Source: Ruegeria lacuscaerulensis (lineage in GTDB: Bacteria > Pseudomonadota > Alphaproteobacteria > Rhodobacterales > Rhodobacteraceae). Taken from it: DNA of 64,000 nt. Location: contig NZ_WQGO01000004.1 in assembly GCF_013034685.1 (NCBI RefSeq), positions 186,001-250,000 of the forward strand, written 5' to 3'. Made by a program: the position numbers and the translations under genes. How positions within the stretch are numbered: position 1 is the stretch's first letter; each line of letters begins with the position of its first letter. Of this stretch, positions 9,910 through 18,011 are shown in pieces. The notes under the pieces were generated by a model, which searched no databases, was not told where the DNA came from, and was given only the letters and a program-made list of their open reading frames with translations.

Positions 9910-10424
9910 ACAACCTGACCGTCGCCCCCCATGAACGCGGCGTGATCCGCCTATTCACGCTGGATATGCGCGCTGAGGAGGCCAAGTTCCTGCGCGAACC
10001 CGGTGCCGCCGATCAAGTTCTTGGGGTCGATGGTCTGGATACAGGGCAGATCGATATCTTTCCCGTTTCAGACCTCGAAGACCTCGGGCTTTATGGATAC
10101 CTGCACGAAGGTTGCGGTGTGTCCGAGGATCAGCTGAACCGCGCCACGCTGGACGCCATCGAAGGCTGGGTGATGGTGGTGCGCAGTGCCGCGTTTCACG
10201 ATCGCGCGGCCAACTTGACGCCTGACGCCCGCCTTCACCTGCAAGGACTTTATACCGAAGAGGCCACCAACTGGACCGGCGGCCCGATCGACACTGAAAG
10301 CGCGCGGCCTTTCTCGGCCCCGCAATCCCCGATCGAGACCGGCGCACCCAACCGCATCGGCTCGGCCCTGTTGGCGGTGATCATCTTGTTTGTTGTCGGA
10401 GGTGCCCTGTGGCTGATCCTGTAG
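9906..10424 (+). CDS. Hypothetical protein with C-terminal membrane anchor, pyrB-pyrC' interval
   Basis: A 172-residue protein of unknown function. The first 145 residues are soluble and acidic without a signal peptide, and the last 20 (Ile-Gly-Ser-Ala-Leu to the C-terminus) form one hydrophobic helix ending almost at the stop, so it looks tail-anchored with the bulk in the cytoplasm. The ATG overlaps the pyrB stop (ATGA, 9906-9909) and its end overlaps the next gene by 16 nt, showing tight coupling. Possibly a membrane-associated partner of the pyrimidine enzymes, which is inference from position only. Confidence 0.75.
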   Translation: MNNLTVAPHERGVIRLFTLDMRAEEAKFLREPGAADQVLGVDGLDTGQIDIFPVSDLEDLGLYGYLHEGCGVSEDQLNRATLDAIEGWVMVVRSAAFHDRAANLTPDARLHLQGLYTEEATNWTGGPIDTESARPFSAPQSPIETGAPNRIGSALLAVIILFVVGGALWLIL

Positions 10425-10795
10425 TCTTCACCCCGAACAAGCGCGCCTATATCCAAACCAACCTGACCCTGGCCGCCATCGCCATGGCGGGCGCGATGAT
10501 CGTGCTTTGGCTGATCGGAAACCCCTATGTCTGGACCGGAGCGCCCGCCGGGCTTGCAGCCATCGGCATCCGCGCGTGGTATCTGGCGTCCGAGGAACTG
10601 AGCAATGCGTGGGAAATGTCTGACAGCACCCTCACCGGTCCCGGCCCGCGCAAGGTTGCGCTGAACCAGATCGAAGCCGTCAACACGATGGGCAGTTTCG
10701 TGCAGGTCGTCACCAAAAGCGGCGACAAGCACCTGATCAAGTACCAAGCCGACCCCGCCGCCACCAAAGCCGCCATAGAAAGGGCCATGGGATGA
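10409..10795 (+). CDS. Small membrane protein, PH-like domain (tentative)
   Basis: A 128-residue protein with two hydrophobic helices at about residues 18-38 and 43-58, followed by a beta-rich segment (trp-glu-met-ser through lys-tyr-gln) and a terminal helix. This plan resembles bacterial PH-domain proteins, which is a tentative reading. The start is GTG at 10409 inside the end of the preceding gene, and the stop overlaps the next ATG in ATGA (10792-10795). It is one of three overlapping small genes between pyrB and pyrC'. Confidence 0.72.
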   Translation: MADPVVFTPNKRAYIQTNLTLAAIAMAGAMIVLWLIGNPYVWTGAPAGLAAIGIRAWYLASEELSNAWEMSDSTLTGPGPRKVALNQIEAVNTMGSFVQVVTKSGDKHLIKYQADPAATKAAIERAMG

Positions 10796-11244
10796 GCGAC
10801 GACTGGTGGCGCAAGAAAATACCCGACACTGAACAGGTGCTGTGGCATGGGCGGCCTGACCAGGGATATTTTCCTCCACGCCTGAGATGGGCATATGGCA
10901 TTCTAATTGCCTGCCTTGCGCTCAGTTGGATTGCCAGCCCATGGTTTGCGGAGACTGCGCGCGATTATTGGAAGCTTATCGGTTGCACGTTGTTGTTGGC
11001 GTTTTTCATGTGGTGGGAGCGGTTGATCCGCACGCGGCGCGTCTATGTCGTGACCAACCGCAACGTCTGGTGGATCAGCGAGATATTCAAAGCAAAATCC
11101 TTATCCGTTCATCCCGACCTGAAATTCTATCGCAACGGACACAACATCGTGTTTTCGCAGCTGCGGTTTCTGGTATTCGAATACCTGCCCGACCCGGACG
11201 CCGCCATGGCAGCCCTGATCAAAGCCCGAGAGGCCCAGACATGA
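10792..11244 (+). CDS. Small membrane protein, PH-like (tentative), pyrB-pyrC' interval
   Basis: A 150-residue protein with Trp-rich N-terminus, two hydrophobic segments (about residues 32-50 and 60-75) and a C-terminal part with beta-like RRVYVVTNRNVWWI and hydrophobic LRFLVFEYL segments, again compatible with a membrane-linked PH-like fold. Function unknown. It overlaps the preceding gene by 4 nt and its stop overlaps the pyrC' ATG by 4 nt, so the five genes from pyrB are an unbroken translationally coupled chain. Confidence 0.75.
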   Translation: MSDDWWRKKIPDTEQVLWHGRPDQGYFPPRLRWAYGILIACLALSWIASPWFAETARDYWKLIGCTLLLAFFMWWERLIRTRRVYVVTNRNVWWISEIFKAKSLSVHPDLKFYRNGHNIVFSQLRFLVFEYLPDPDAAMAALIKAREAQT

Positions 11245-12521
11245 CCGACCAGATTTTCACCAATGCCCGCCTGATCGACCCCGAGGCCGGAACGGACACA
11301 GTTGGTTGGCTGCACGTCTCGGAAGGCCGCATTGCTGGCCTCGGCGAAGGTGTTGCTCCGGCCACAGACGCACATGTGATCGACTGCGGCGGGCAATGTC
11401 TGGCCCCCGGCATCGTCGATATCGGAGTCAAGGTTTGCGAGCCGGGCGAACGGCACAAGGAAAGCTATAAATCCGCCGGCTTGGCTGCCGCAGCGGGCGG
11501 CGTAACCACCATCGTTACCCGTCCCGATACGCTGCCCGCCATCGACACACCCGAAACGCTGGAATTCGCCACGCGCCGCGCGCAGGCGGATGCGCCGGTC
11601 AATGTGCTGCCCATGGCCGCGCTGACCAAGGGCCGCGAAGGGCGCGAGATGACCGAGATCGGCTTTCTGCAAGATGCAGGCGCTGTGGCCTTTACCGATT
11701 GCGACCACGTAGTCGCCAATACCAAGGTTTTTTCCCGCGCGCTGACCTATGCCAAATCCTGCGGCGTGCTGGTGATAGCGCATCCGCAGGAACCGGGACT
11801 CAGCACCGGGGCCGCCGCTACCAGCGGCAAGTTCGCCGCGCTTTATGGGTTGCCTGCCGTTTCGCCCATGGCAGAACGCATGGGGCTGGACCGCGATATT
11901 GCTCTGCTTGAGATGACCGGAGCCGCCTACCACGCCGATCAGATCACCACCGCCCGCGCCCTGCCCGCGCTGGAGCGCGCCAAGCGGAACGGGCTGAATA
12001 TCACCGCAGGCACCTCGATCCACCACCTGACGCTGAACGAATTGGACGTGGCCGACTATCGCACCTTCTTCAAGGTCAAGCCGCCGCTGCGGTCCGAGGA
12101 TGACCGGCAAGCCGTAATTGAGGCGGTGCGCACTGGGCTGATCGACATCATCAGTTCGATGCACACGCCACAGGACGAGGAAAGCAAACGCCTGCCGTTT
12201 GAAGAGGCAGCATCGGGCGCAGTGGCGCTTGAGACGTTATTGCCTGCCGCACTGCGCCTCTATCACGCCGAGCAACTGGACCTGCCGACCCTGTTCCGCG
12301 CCATGGCCTTGAACCCGGCCAAACGGCTGGGGCTGGAGAGCGGACGACTGGCCGAAGGCGCACCAGCTGATCTGGTGCTGTTTGACCCGGACGTGCCGTT
12401 TGTGCTGGATCGCTTCAGCCTGAAATCGAAATCGCAGAACACTCCGTTTGACGGCCAGCGGATGCAGGGTAAGGTCACGGCAACCTATGTCGCAGGCCAA
12501 GAAGTATACCGGAGACCCTGA
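11241..12521 (+). CDS. Dihydroorotase-like protein lacking catalytic residues (PyrC'-type)
   Basis: A 426-residue amidohydrolase-fold protein of the long dihydroorotase class, beside pyrB. The D-x-H-x-H metal motif that normally opens the active site is replaced by D60-I-G62-V-K64, and the T-D-H-A segment holding the catalytic Asp reads S-S-M307-H308. The E-P-G-x-x-H-K-E block and a His-His-Leu segment near residue 262 remain. It is therefore probably not a catalyst. In Pseudomonas, an inactive PyrC' assembles with aspartate transcarbamylase, and the same role is likely here; a functional dihydroorotase should be encoded elsewhere. The ATG at 11241 overlaps the upstream stop. Confidence 0.9.
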   Translation: MTDQIFTNARLIDPEAGTDTVGWLHVSEGRIAGLGEGVAPATDAHVIDCGGQCLAPGIVDIGVKVCEPGERHKESYKSAGLAAAAGGVTTIVTRPDTLPAIDTPETLEFATRRAQADAPVNVLPMAALTKGREGREMTEIGFLQDAGAVAFTDCDHVVANTKVFSRALTYAKSCGVLVIAHPQEPGLSTGAAATSGKFAALYGLPAVSPMAERMGLDRDIALLEMTGAAYHADQITTARALPALERAKRNGLNITAGTSIHHLTLNELDVADYRTFFKVKPPLRSEDDRQAVIEAVRTGLIDIISSMHTPQDEESKRLPFEEAASGAVALETLLPAALRLYHAEQLDLPTLFRAMALNPAKRLGLESGRLAEGAPADLVLFDPDVPFVLDRFSLKSKSQNTPFDGQRMQGKVTATYVAGQEVYRRP

Positions 12522-13126
12522 TGCCCCCAATTGACAGTTCCACGGCCCAACTGATCCTTTGGGCCGCATTTGGCTATCTGATAGGGTCGATCCCTTTTGG
12601 TCTGATCCTTGCCAACGTGATGGGGCTGGGAAATCTGCGCAATATCGGCTCGGGCAATATCGGCGCGACCAATGTCCTGCGTACCGGGAACAAACGCGCT
12701 GCTGCGCTGACCCTGATCTTTGACGCCGCCAAAGGCGGGGTCGCTGTCCTGCTGGCGCGCGCACTGGCCGGAGAAGACGCCGCTCAAATCGCCGCCCTGG
12801 CCGCGTTTTTGGGCCATTGCTTTCCGGTCTGGCTGGGGTTCAAGGGCGGCAAGGGTGTCGCGACCTTCCTCGGCCTGTGGCTGGCATTGGATTGGCGCGT
12901 CGGCGTAGCCTGTTGCCTGACATGGCTGGTGACGGCGCTGATCTGGCGCATCTCGTCTCTCGCGGCTCTGATGGCTGCGGCGATGTCGACAATCTGGATC
13001 ATGGTGCTGACTGAGTCCCCGACATTTGGGCTGGGTGTTATCCTGACCTTGCTGGTCTACTGGCGCCATAGCGCCAATATCGCGCGCATCAAAGCTGGAA
13101 CCGAGCCAAAAATCGGTCAGTCTTGA
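12521..13126 (+). CDS. plsY: Acyl-phosphate glycerol-3-phosphate acyltransferase
   Basis: A 201-residue polytopic inner-membrane enzyme that moves an acyl group from acyl phosphate to glycerol 3-phosphate, the first step of phospholipid synthesis. The three family loops are present: GSIPFG (about 21-26), GSGNIGATNVLR (about 43-54) and GFKGGKGVAT (about 105-114). About five hydrophobic helices. It starts in a TGATG overlap with the pyrC' stop, so it is the tail of the pyr group. Its stop overlaps the next TTG start. Confidence 0.94.
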   Translation: MPPIDSSTAQLILWAAFGYLIGSIPFGLILANVMGLGNLRNIGSGNIGATNVLRTGNKRAAALTLIFDAAKGGVAVLLARALAGEDAAQIAALAAFLGHCFPVWLGFKGGKGVATFLGLWLALDWRVGVACCLTWLVTALIWRISSLAALMAAAMSTIWIMVLTESPTFGLGVILTLLVYWRHSANIARIKAGTEPKIGQS

Positions 13127-13392
13127 CCGCCTCGGACACGTTTCTGACCGCATTCTTCGCAATCCCTCTTGGCACGTCTAATGGGCAGAGCGGCGCCAAA
13201 TCCTATGTCGTCAGTCGATCCGAGTTGGCGGGTGGGAAATCCCACAAACTAGTGACCCGTGAACGCGGTGGGCCGGACTATATCAGCCTGAACCTTTATC
13301 TGACCAAAAACAGCGGCGCCCTGCTGCGCCCCTGTGAGATGTCGGCACAAAAAGTCACTGAATTCGTGATTTCTTTTCAGCCCGAAAAGTAA
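13123..13392 (+). CDS. Small hypothetical protein
   Basis: An 89-residue protein beginning with TTG at 13123, in a TTGA overlap with the plsY stop. It has no signal peptide or membrane segment. Visible features are a Gly/Ser-Lys segment, DYISLNLYLTKNSGALLRPCEM near the middle (beta-like, one Cys) and a Phe-Gln-Pro ending. I do not recognise a family. The overlap and continuous codon pattern support a real coding gene, but the unusual start lowers confidence. Confidence 0.6.
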   Translation: MTASDTFLTAFFAIPLGTSNGQSGAKSYVVSRSELAGGKSHKLVTRERGGPDYISLNLYLTKNSGALLRPCEMSAQKVTEFVISFQPEK

Positions 13393-13395
13393 GCA

Positions 13396-13416
13396 TCGCC
13401 CTTTATTCATGGGCGA
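13396..13416 (+). terminator. Weak hairpin after the pyr-plsY group
   Basis: TCGCCC (13396-13401) pairs with GGGCGA (13411-13416) around a 9-nt AT-rich loop, immediately behind the small gene that ends the group. There is no T-run, so it would be a weak or factor-assisted terminator at most. Confidence 0.35.
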
Positions 13417-13434
13417 AACGCGTTTGTTACCTCA

Positions 13435-13465
13435 TGATCACATTTGATTGTTTTGAACGTGATCA
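13435..13465. promoter_or_regulatory. Inverted repeat upstream of YHS gene
   Basis: TGATCAC (13435-13441) and GTGATCA (13459-13465) form a perfect 7-bp inverted repeat with a 17-nt AT-rich spacer. It lies about 120 nt before the YHS gene in a 194-nt gap. The spacing suggests a regulator site or two half sites rather than a terminator. The regulator is unknown. Confidence 0.35.
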
Positions 13466-13586
13466 GACCGGCCCCCACTTCGGGGTCGTGACGGCCAATT
13501 ACCGACCGCACAGAACAAAATCGACAGGGTTGCCCAGATACAATTACTGTGTCGTCCGGTGGCTCAATTCACGAAAGGTGAACACT

Positions 13587-14063
13587 ATGAACAAGATCAA
13601 ATCCCTCATCGGCGGCGTTGCGCTGTCCGTCGCAGTTGCAAGCACGGCTCTGGCCGCTGGCGTTGAACTGAACGCAAGCTCGACCGGCCTGGCGCTGCAG
13701 GGTTATGACCCGGTTGCCTACTTCACCGTTGGCGAAGCCACCAAGGGCGACTATCGCATCACCACACTGCACAACGATGCGCTGTACCGCTTTGCTTCGG
13801 AAGAAAACAAAGTTGCATTTGAAGAAAACCCCGAAGCGTACCTGCCCGCATATGGCGGCTACTGCGCATTCGGCACCGCGATGGGCTTCAAGTTTGACGG
13901 CGACCCGAACTACTGGAAAATCGTTGACAACAAGCTGTACCTGAACCTGTCGGCCGACATTCAGGAACGCTGGGAAGGCGACATCCCGGGCTTTAACGAG
14001 CGCGCAGACGCCAACTGGAAAGACATTGCCGGCAAAACTCCGGCAGAGCTGCAAGCTCAATAA
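13587..14063 (+). CDS. YHS-domain periplasmic protein
   Basis: A 158-residue exported protein with a signal peptide (residues 1-23, cleavage after Ala-Leu-Ala-Ala) and a YHS domain: LQGYDPVAYF near 39-48 and GGYCAFGTAMG near 89-99, with the single Cys of the domain. YHS proteins are linked to metal binding or stress, but the role of this type is not settled. The ATG at 13587 is chosen because it begins the signal peptide; AAAGGTG lies before it. It stands alone, followed by a strong terminator. Confidence 0.87.
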   Translation: MNKIKSLIGGVALSVAVASTALAAGVELNASSTGLALQGYDPVAYFTVGEATKGDYRITTLHNDALYRFASEENKVAFEENPEAYLPAYGGYCAFGTAMGFKFDGDPNYWKIVDNKLYLNLSADIQERWEGDIPGFNERADANWKDIAGKTPAELQAQ

Positions 14064-14086
14064 TCCACTCACGGATTCCCTCAGGG

Positions 14087-14116
14087 CGGCGGCAGAGAAA
14101 TCTGCCGCCGTTTTTC
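14087..14116 (+). terminator. Rho-independent terminator after YHS gene
   Basis: A 10-bp perfect stem CGGCGGCAGA/TCTGCCGCCG (14087-14096 and 14101-14110) with a GAAA tetraloop, followed by TTTTTCG. It is 24 nt behind the YHS stop codon and is the clearest intrinsic terminator of the left half. Confidence 0.9.
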
Positions 14117-14324
14117 GTTGGACAGCTATCTGTAGATAGTTTCCCTTCCGCAAGCAAACTTTCAACCGCACGACGCCCCTCTGCCACGTCGGTTCGGTGA
14201 AAACCCCCTCCTTCGCTAAATCACCGAGTGATCCAACCCTTCGCTCAAACGCATTCAAATATGCAAGTGCGCGATCCAAGCCGGGAAAGGCGCAATAAAC
14301 CGAGCTGAGGGAAAGAAGCACGAC

Positions 14325-14858
14325 ATGAGAAAAAAGATTTTGGCGGCCACTGGCCTTGCGTTTCTGGCGGCGGGATCAGCCGCTGCGCAATCTTCAGGCG
14401 ACTGGACGGGGTTCTATGGCGGTCTGCAAGTCGGATATGCCGATATCGACACAAACATCTCGGGCATCGACGGCGACGGTGCGATTGGCGGCATCATTCT
14501 GGGCTATGACTACGATCTTGGCGATTGGGTTGTTGGCGGCGGCTTCGACTACGATTGGACAGACGTTGATCTGAGTGGCGCAGCCACGGTCGAGGATGTT
14601 TGGCGCATCAAAGCGCACGCGGGTTACAAAGTCACATCGCAAGGGCTGCTTTATGGCATCGGCGGCTTTGCCGAAGCCGGAACCGATAATCTGGGTAGTG
14701 ACGATGGTTGGTTCATCGGTGCCGGGTACGAACAGATCGTTGCCCCGAATGTAAGCATCAGTGGCGAAATCCTGTATCACGAGTTCAACGACTTCAATTC
14801 ATCCGGCGTCGACGTCGATGCGACCACCTTTCAGGCCCGCGCCGCATACCGGTTCTGA
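14325..14858 (+). CDS. Outer-membrane beta-barrel protein, Omp25/porin-like
   Basis: A 177-residue protein with a signal peptide (cleavage after Ser-Ala-Ala-Ala near residue 21), then W-T-G-F-Y-G-G-L-Q-V-G-Y and repeated Gly/aromatic/Asp alternation, ending in R-A-A-Y-R-F with the C-terminal Phe used for barrel insertion. This is the plan of small eight-strand barrels common in alphaproteobacteria. Function is likely structural. GAGGGAAAG lies before the ATG. The 208 nt upstream of it after the terminator contain only a short CTATCT/AGATAG dyad (about 14126-14140). Confidence 0.85.
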   Translation: MRKKILAATGLAFLAAGSAAAQSSGDWTGFYGGLQVGYADIDTNISGIDGDGAIGGIILGYDYDLGDWVVGGGFDYDWTDVDLSGAATVEDVWRIKAHAGYKVTSQGLLYGIGGFAEAGTDNLGSDDGWFIGAGYEQIVAPNVSISGEILYHEFNDFNSSGVDVDATTFQARAAYRF

Positions 14859-14881
14859 CCCATTCCTTGCGCACAAGCTTG

Positions 14882-14902
14882 GTCCCGACCAGAAGTCGGG
14901 GC
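14882..14902. terminator. Hairpin between convergent genes
   Basis: CCCGAC (14884-14889) and GTCGGG (14895-14900), extendable by two or three pairs including one G-U, form a hairpin between the barrel protein gene and the convergent quinone oxidoreductase. It lacks a clear T-run on either strand, so termination is only likely, not shown. Confidence 0.45.
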
Positions 14903-14911
14903 CATGTCAGA

Positions 14912-15895
14912 TCATAGTTCCAGGATGGTGCTGCCCGTTGTCTTGCGTGCCTCAAGCGTGCGATGCGCCTCAGCCACCTGATCCAGCGGGAAACGCTGGT
15001 CGATGTGGATTTTGACCTCGCCCCCATCAACTTTGTTGAACAGACGGCGCGCCATCGCCTGACAAACGCTGTGATCGGCAATATGCGTGAACAAGGTGGG
15101 CCGTGTGATCTTGATCGAGCCTTTCTTGGCCAGAATGCCGATGTCGATAAGCGGTACCGAGCCCGATGCATTGCCAAACGAGATCATCATCCCCAGTGGC
15201 TTGAGACTGTCGAGCGAGCCGTTGAACGTATCCGCTCCGATCGAGTCCATTACCACGTCCACGCCTTTACCACCCGTGATCTCGGCCGCGCGCTCGGCGA
15301 AGTCTTCGGTGCGATAGTTGATGCAATGCGCCGCCCCGTTGAACTTGGCGAGGCTACATTTTTCGTCCGTTCCTGCGGTACCGATCAGTTTAATCCCCTC
15401 GGATTTGGCCCATTGGCAGGCGATCAAGCCTACACCTCCGGCAGCGGCGTGGAACAGAACCGTATCCCCGCGTTTCAACGGCGTCGTGCGATGAAATAGA
15501 TATTCGACCGTCATCCCCTTGAGCATCATTGCCGCAGCCGTGTCAAATGAGATGCTTTCAGGCAGCGGGCACACTTGCGCCGCAGGCATCACCCGCGCCT
15601 CGCAATAGGCCCCGGCTGGCATTGCGGCATAGGCCGCGCGCTGACCGGGTTCCAGATGGGTCACGCCTTCGCCCACTGCCTCGATCACGCCCGAGGCTTC
15701 CATTCCCAGCGCGTGTGGCAGCTCAAGCGGGTAAAGACCCGCGCGCTGGTACACGTCGATAAAATTCAGTCCGCAGGCACGATGACGAATGCACACCTCG
15801 CCCGGTCCCGGCTCGCCCACCGGGCGATCTTCGAGGGTCAGAACCTCGGGGCCACCATGTTTGTGAATGACGACTGTACGTGCCGTTTGCTGCAT
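14912..15895 (-). CDS. NADPH:quinone reductase, zinc-free medium-chain family
   Basis: A 327-residue medium-chain reductase without the structural zinc cysteines. It has the GroES-like N-terminal part with NFIDVYQRAGLYP (about 46-58), a nucleotide-binding AAAGGVG motif (about 150-156) and the C-terminal LEARKTTGSTILEL tail of the quinone oxidoreductase group. It should reduce quinones with NADPH. The ATG at 15895 is chosen because AGGAGG lies 6 nt upstream; a GTG two codons earlier would sit on that site. A second family member lies at 16962-17948. Confidence 0.9.
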   Translation of the reverse strand: MQQTARTVVIHKHGGPEVLTLEDRPVGEPGPGEVCIRHRACGLNFIDVYQRAGLYPLELPHALGMEASGVIEAVGEGVTHLEPGQRAAYAAMPAGAYCEARVMPAAQVCPLPESISFDTAAAMMLKGMTVEYLFHRTTPLKRGDTVLFHAAAGGVGLIACQWAKSEGIKLIGTAGTDEKCSLAKFNGAAHCINYRTEDFAERAAEITGGKGVDVVMDSIGADTFNGSLDSLKPLGMMISFGNASGSVPLIDIGILAKKGSIKITRPTLFTHIADHSVCQAMARRLFNKVDGGEVKIHIDQRFPLDQVAEAHRTLEARKTTGSTILEL

Positions 15896-15917
15896 ACTCA
15901 CCTCCTGTACCCTGACG

Positions 15918-15935
15918 ACAAGCTAACACGCTTGT
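15918..15935. promoter_or_regulatory. Dyad upstream of quinone reductase
   Basis: ACAAGC (15918-15923) and GCTTGT (15930-15935) form a 6-bp inverted repeat with a 6-nt spacer, 23 nt upstream of the reductase ATG and in the region shared with the divergent DUF2189 gene. It is a plausible operator. On the other strand a TATACT hexamer at 15992-15997 may be the -10 box of the divergent gene. Confidence 0.3.
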
Positions 15936-16088
15936 GACGCAGCGCAATCGGCACAAAAGCGCAACCCGGCGCAAATCGGGAAAAACTGTGCTATACTCGG
16001 GGGTAAGCGTTGCCGGCGGGTCCGGCCCAGGGCAACCGATGCCGGATTCTCTCTGCTGCGCCAAGCCGCAAAAGAGGAGGGGATGACG

Positions 16089-16946
16089 ATGGCGAAAACG
16101 ATTGGAAACCCGGTGAGCTGGGCTGCGCGAAATCTTGGCGCAACCAGCGATCACATCGCGGAAAGCGTCAACAGCCTTGGCAGTGCCGACACACGAAAAC
16201 TGCCAGTTGTTCGAGATCTGACCATGCAGGACCTGCGGGAATGTTTGAAGGCCGGGGGTCGCGACTTTCTGGAAACCCGCGCGGATGCGGTGTTTGTCGT
16301 GCTTATCTATCCGATTGCGGGCTTGCTGATGTTTGGGTTGGGGCTGGACCGCAACATGATCCCTCTGCTGGCCCCTCTGGTCGCAGGGTTCGCGCTGATC
16401 GGCCCTGTGGCCGCCGTTGGCCTCTATGAGATCAGCCGCACCCGTGAAAAGGGCGGCGAAGCGCATTGGCTGGACGCGCTGTCTGTATTCCGCTCACCTT
16501 CCTTCGGCGCCATTCTCGCGCTGGGGTTCTATCTGGTTATGTTGTTTCTGATCTGGCTGATGGTGGCGCAGAGCATCTATGTGCGAACCCTTGGTCCTGA
16601 TCTGCCAGAGTCGTTGGGTGCATTTCTGACCCAGACCTTCACGACCGGCGCGGGTTGGACCATGATCCTGTTCGGCAACGCGGTCGGCTTTTTGTTCGCC
16701 CTGATCGCGCTTGCGGTCAGCGTTGTCAGCTTTCCGCTGTTGCTGGACCGCAAGGTCGGGCTGCCGGTCGCCGTGGTGACGTCGGTCCGAGTGCTGAGAC
16801 AGAACCCCGCCGTCATCCTGGGCTGGGGATTCATCGTTGTCGGGATGCTGATCCTGGGCGCGATCCCGCTGCTGCTGGGGCTGATTGTGGTGATCCCGGT
16901 TCTTGGCCACGCCACGTGGCATCTCTACCGCCGCGCCGTGGCCTGA
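16089..16946 (+). CDS. DUF2189-family multi-pass membrane protein
   Basis: A 285-residue inner-membrane protein with about six hydrophobic segments between residues 65 and 280 and a soluble N-terminus. The M-x-D-L-R-E-C-L-K-A-G-x-x-D-F segment near residue 46 and the regularly spaced helices match what I know of DUF2189, whose function is unknown. I prefer the ATG at 16089 because GAGGAGG ends 8 nt before it; the ATG at 16083 would be only 2 nt from that site. It sits alone between two quinone reductase genes on the other strand. Confidence 0.8.
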   Translation: MAKTIGNPVSWAARNLGATSDHIAESVNSLGSADTRKLPVVRDLTMQDLRECLKAGGRDFLETRADAVFVVLIYPIAGLLMFGLGLDRNMIPLLAPLVAGFALIGPVAAVGLYEISRTREKGGEAHWLDALSVFRSPSFGAILALGFYLVMLFLIWLMVAQSIYVRTLGPDLPESLGAFLTQTFTTGAGWTMILFGNAVGFLFALIALAVSVVSFPLLLDRKVGLPVAVVTSVRVLRQNPAVILGWGFIVVGMLILGAIPLLLGLIVVIPVLGHATWHLYRRAVA

Positions 16947-16961
16947 AGAGGCTAGTGGCGT

Positions 16962-17948
16962 CTAGCCGCCGACTTTCAGAACGATCTTGCCGATATGGCC
17001 CGAGCTTTCCATCCGCGTATGGGCCGCTGCGGCCTCGGCCATATCAAACTCGCTGTCCATTACCGGTGCAATCTTGCCTGCATCCAACAGCGGCCAGACT
17101 GCCTCGCGCAGGTCCTGGGCGATTTTGGCCTTAGCCAGATCGGATTGCGGGCGCAGGGTGCTGCCGGTCAAGGTCAGGCGTTTCACCATCATCATGGCAA
17201 AGTTCAGCTCGACCTTGGGGCCTTGCAGGAAGGCGATTTGAACCAGCCGCCCATCCTCGGCCAGAGCCTTGACGTTGCGCGGGATATAGTCCCCGCCCAC
17301 CATATCAAGGATTAGGTTCGCCCCGCCCTCGGCGCGCATGGTGGATACGAAATCCTCATCCCGGTAATTAATCGCCTTTTCGGCCCCCAGTTTCTCGCAG
17401 GCGGCACATTTCTCGGCCGATCCGGCGGTGGCAAAGACCCGTGCGCCGAACGCATTTGCAAGCTGGATCGCCGTTGTTCCGATCCCGCTGGACCCACCGT
17501 GAACCAAAAACCGCTCGCCCGCTTTCAGACCGCCGCGTGTGAACACATTGGACCAGACGGTAAAGAAGGTCTCGGGCAGACACGCAGCCTCCTTAAGGCC
17601 CATCCCCTCTGGCAGCGGCAGGCAATGGGCAGCGGGCGTGGCAACGTATTCGGCATAGCCACCGCCGGGCAACAAGGCGCAAACCTGATCGCCGATGGCG
17701 ACACCTTCGACCCCTGCGCCGAGGGCAACGACTTCGCCCGACGCCTCAAGCCCCGGCAGATCACTCGCGCCCGGAGGCGGATCATACGCGCCCGCACGCT
17801 GCAAAGCATCCGGGCGGTTAACACCCGCATAGGCCACTTTCAACACCACCTGACCAGCGGCGGGCTTGGGCACCGGGCGTTCGGTCAGTTGCAACACATC
17901 CGGGCCGCCGGGCTTGGTGATTTCAACGGCGCGCATCATTTGGGTCAT
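16962..17948 (-). CDS. NAD(P)H quinone oxidoreductase, PIG3-like
   Basis: A 328-residue medium-chain reductase of the PIG3/TP53I3 type. The N-terminus reads MRAVEITKPGGPDVLQ after a short leader, followed by YAGVNRPDALQRAG (about 45-58), HGGSSGIGTTAIQLA for NADPH binding (about 149-163) and the C-terminal ESSGHIGKIVL tail. The ATG at 17948 is chosen with AGGAGG 8 nt upstream. It ends 15 nt from the DUF2189 gene, convergent with it. It shares the fold but only moderate visible similarity with the reductase at 14912-15895. Confidence 0.9.
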   Translation of the reverse strand: MTQMMRAVEITKPGGPDVLQLTERPVPKPAAGQVVLKVAYAGVNRPDALQRAGAYDPPPGASDLPGLEASGEVVALGAGVEGVAIGDQVCALLPGGGYAEYVATPAAHCLPLPEGMGLKEAACLPETFFTVWSNVFTRGGLKAGERFLVHGGSSGIGTTAIQLANAFGARVFATAGSAEKCAACEKLGAEKAINYRDEDFVSTMRAEGGANLILDMVGGDYIPRNVKALAEDGRLVQIAFLQGPKVELNFAMMMVKRLTLTGSTLRPQSDLAKAKIAQDLREAVWPLLDAGKIAPVMDSEFDMAEAAAAHTRMESSGHIGKIVLKVGG

Positions 17949-18011
17949 AGGCAAGTCCTCCTTGGCGCAATGCCTAGCAGGCGAAATCGGAAAGGCCCAG
18001 ACACTTACGTG

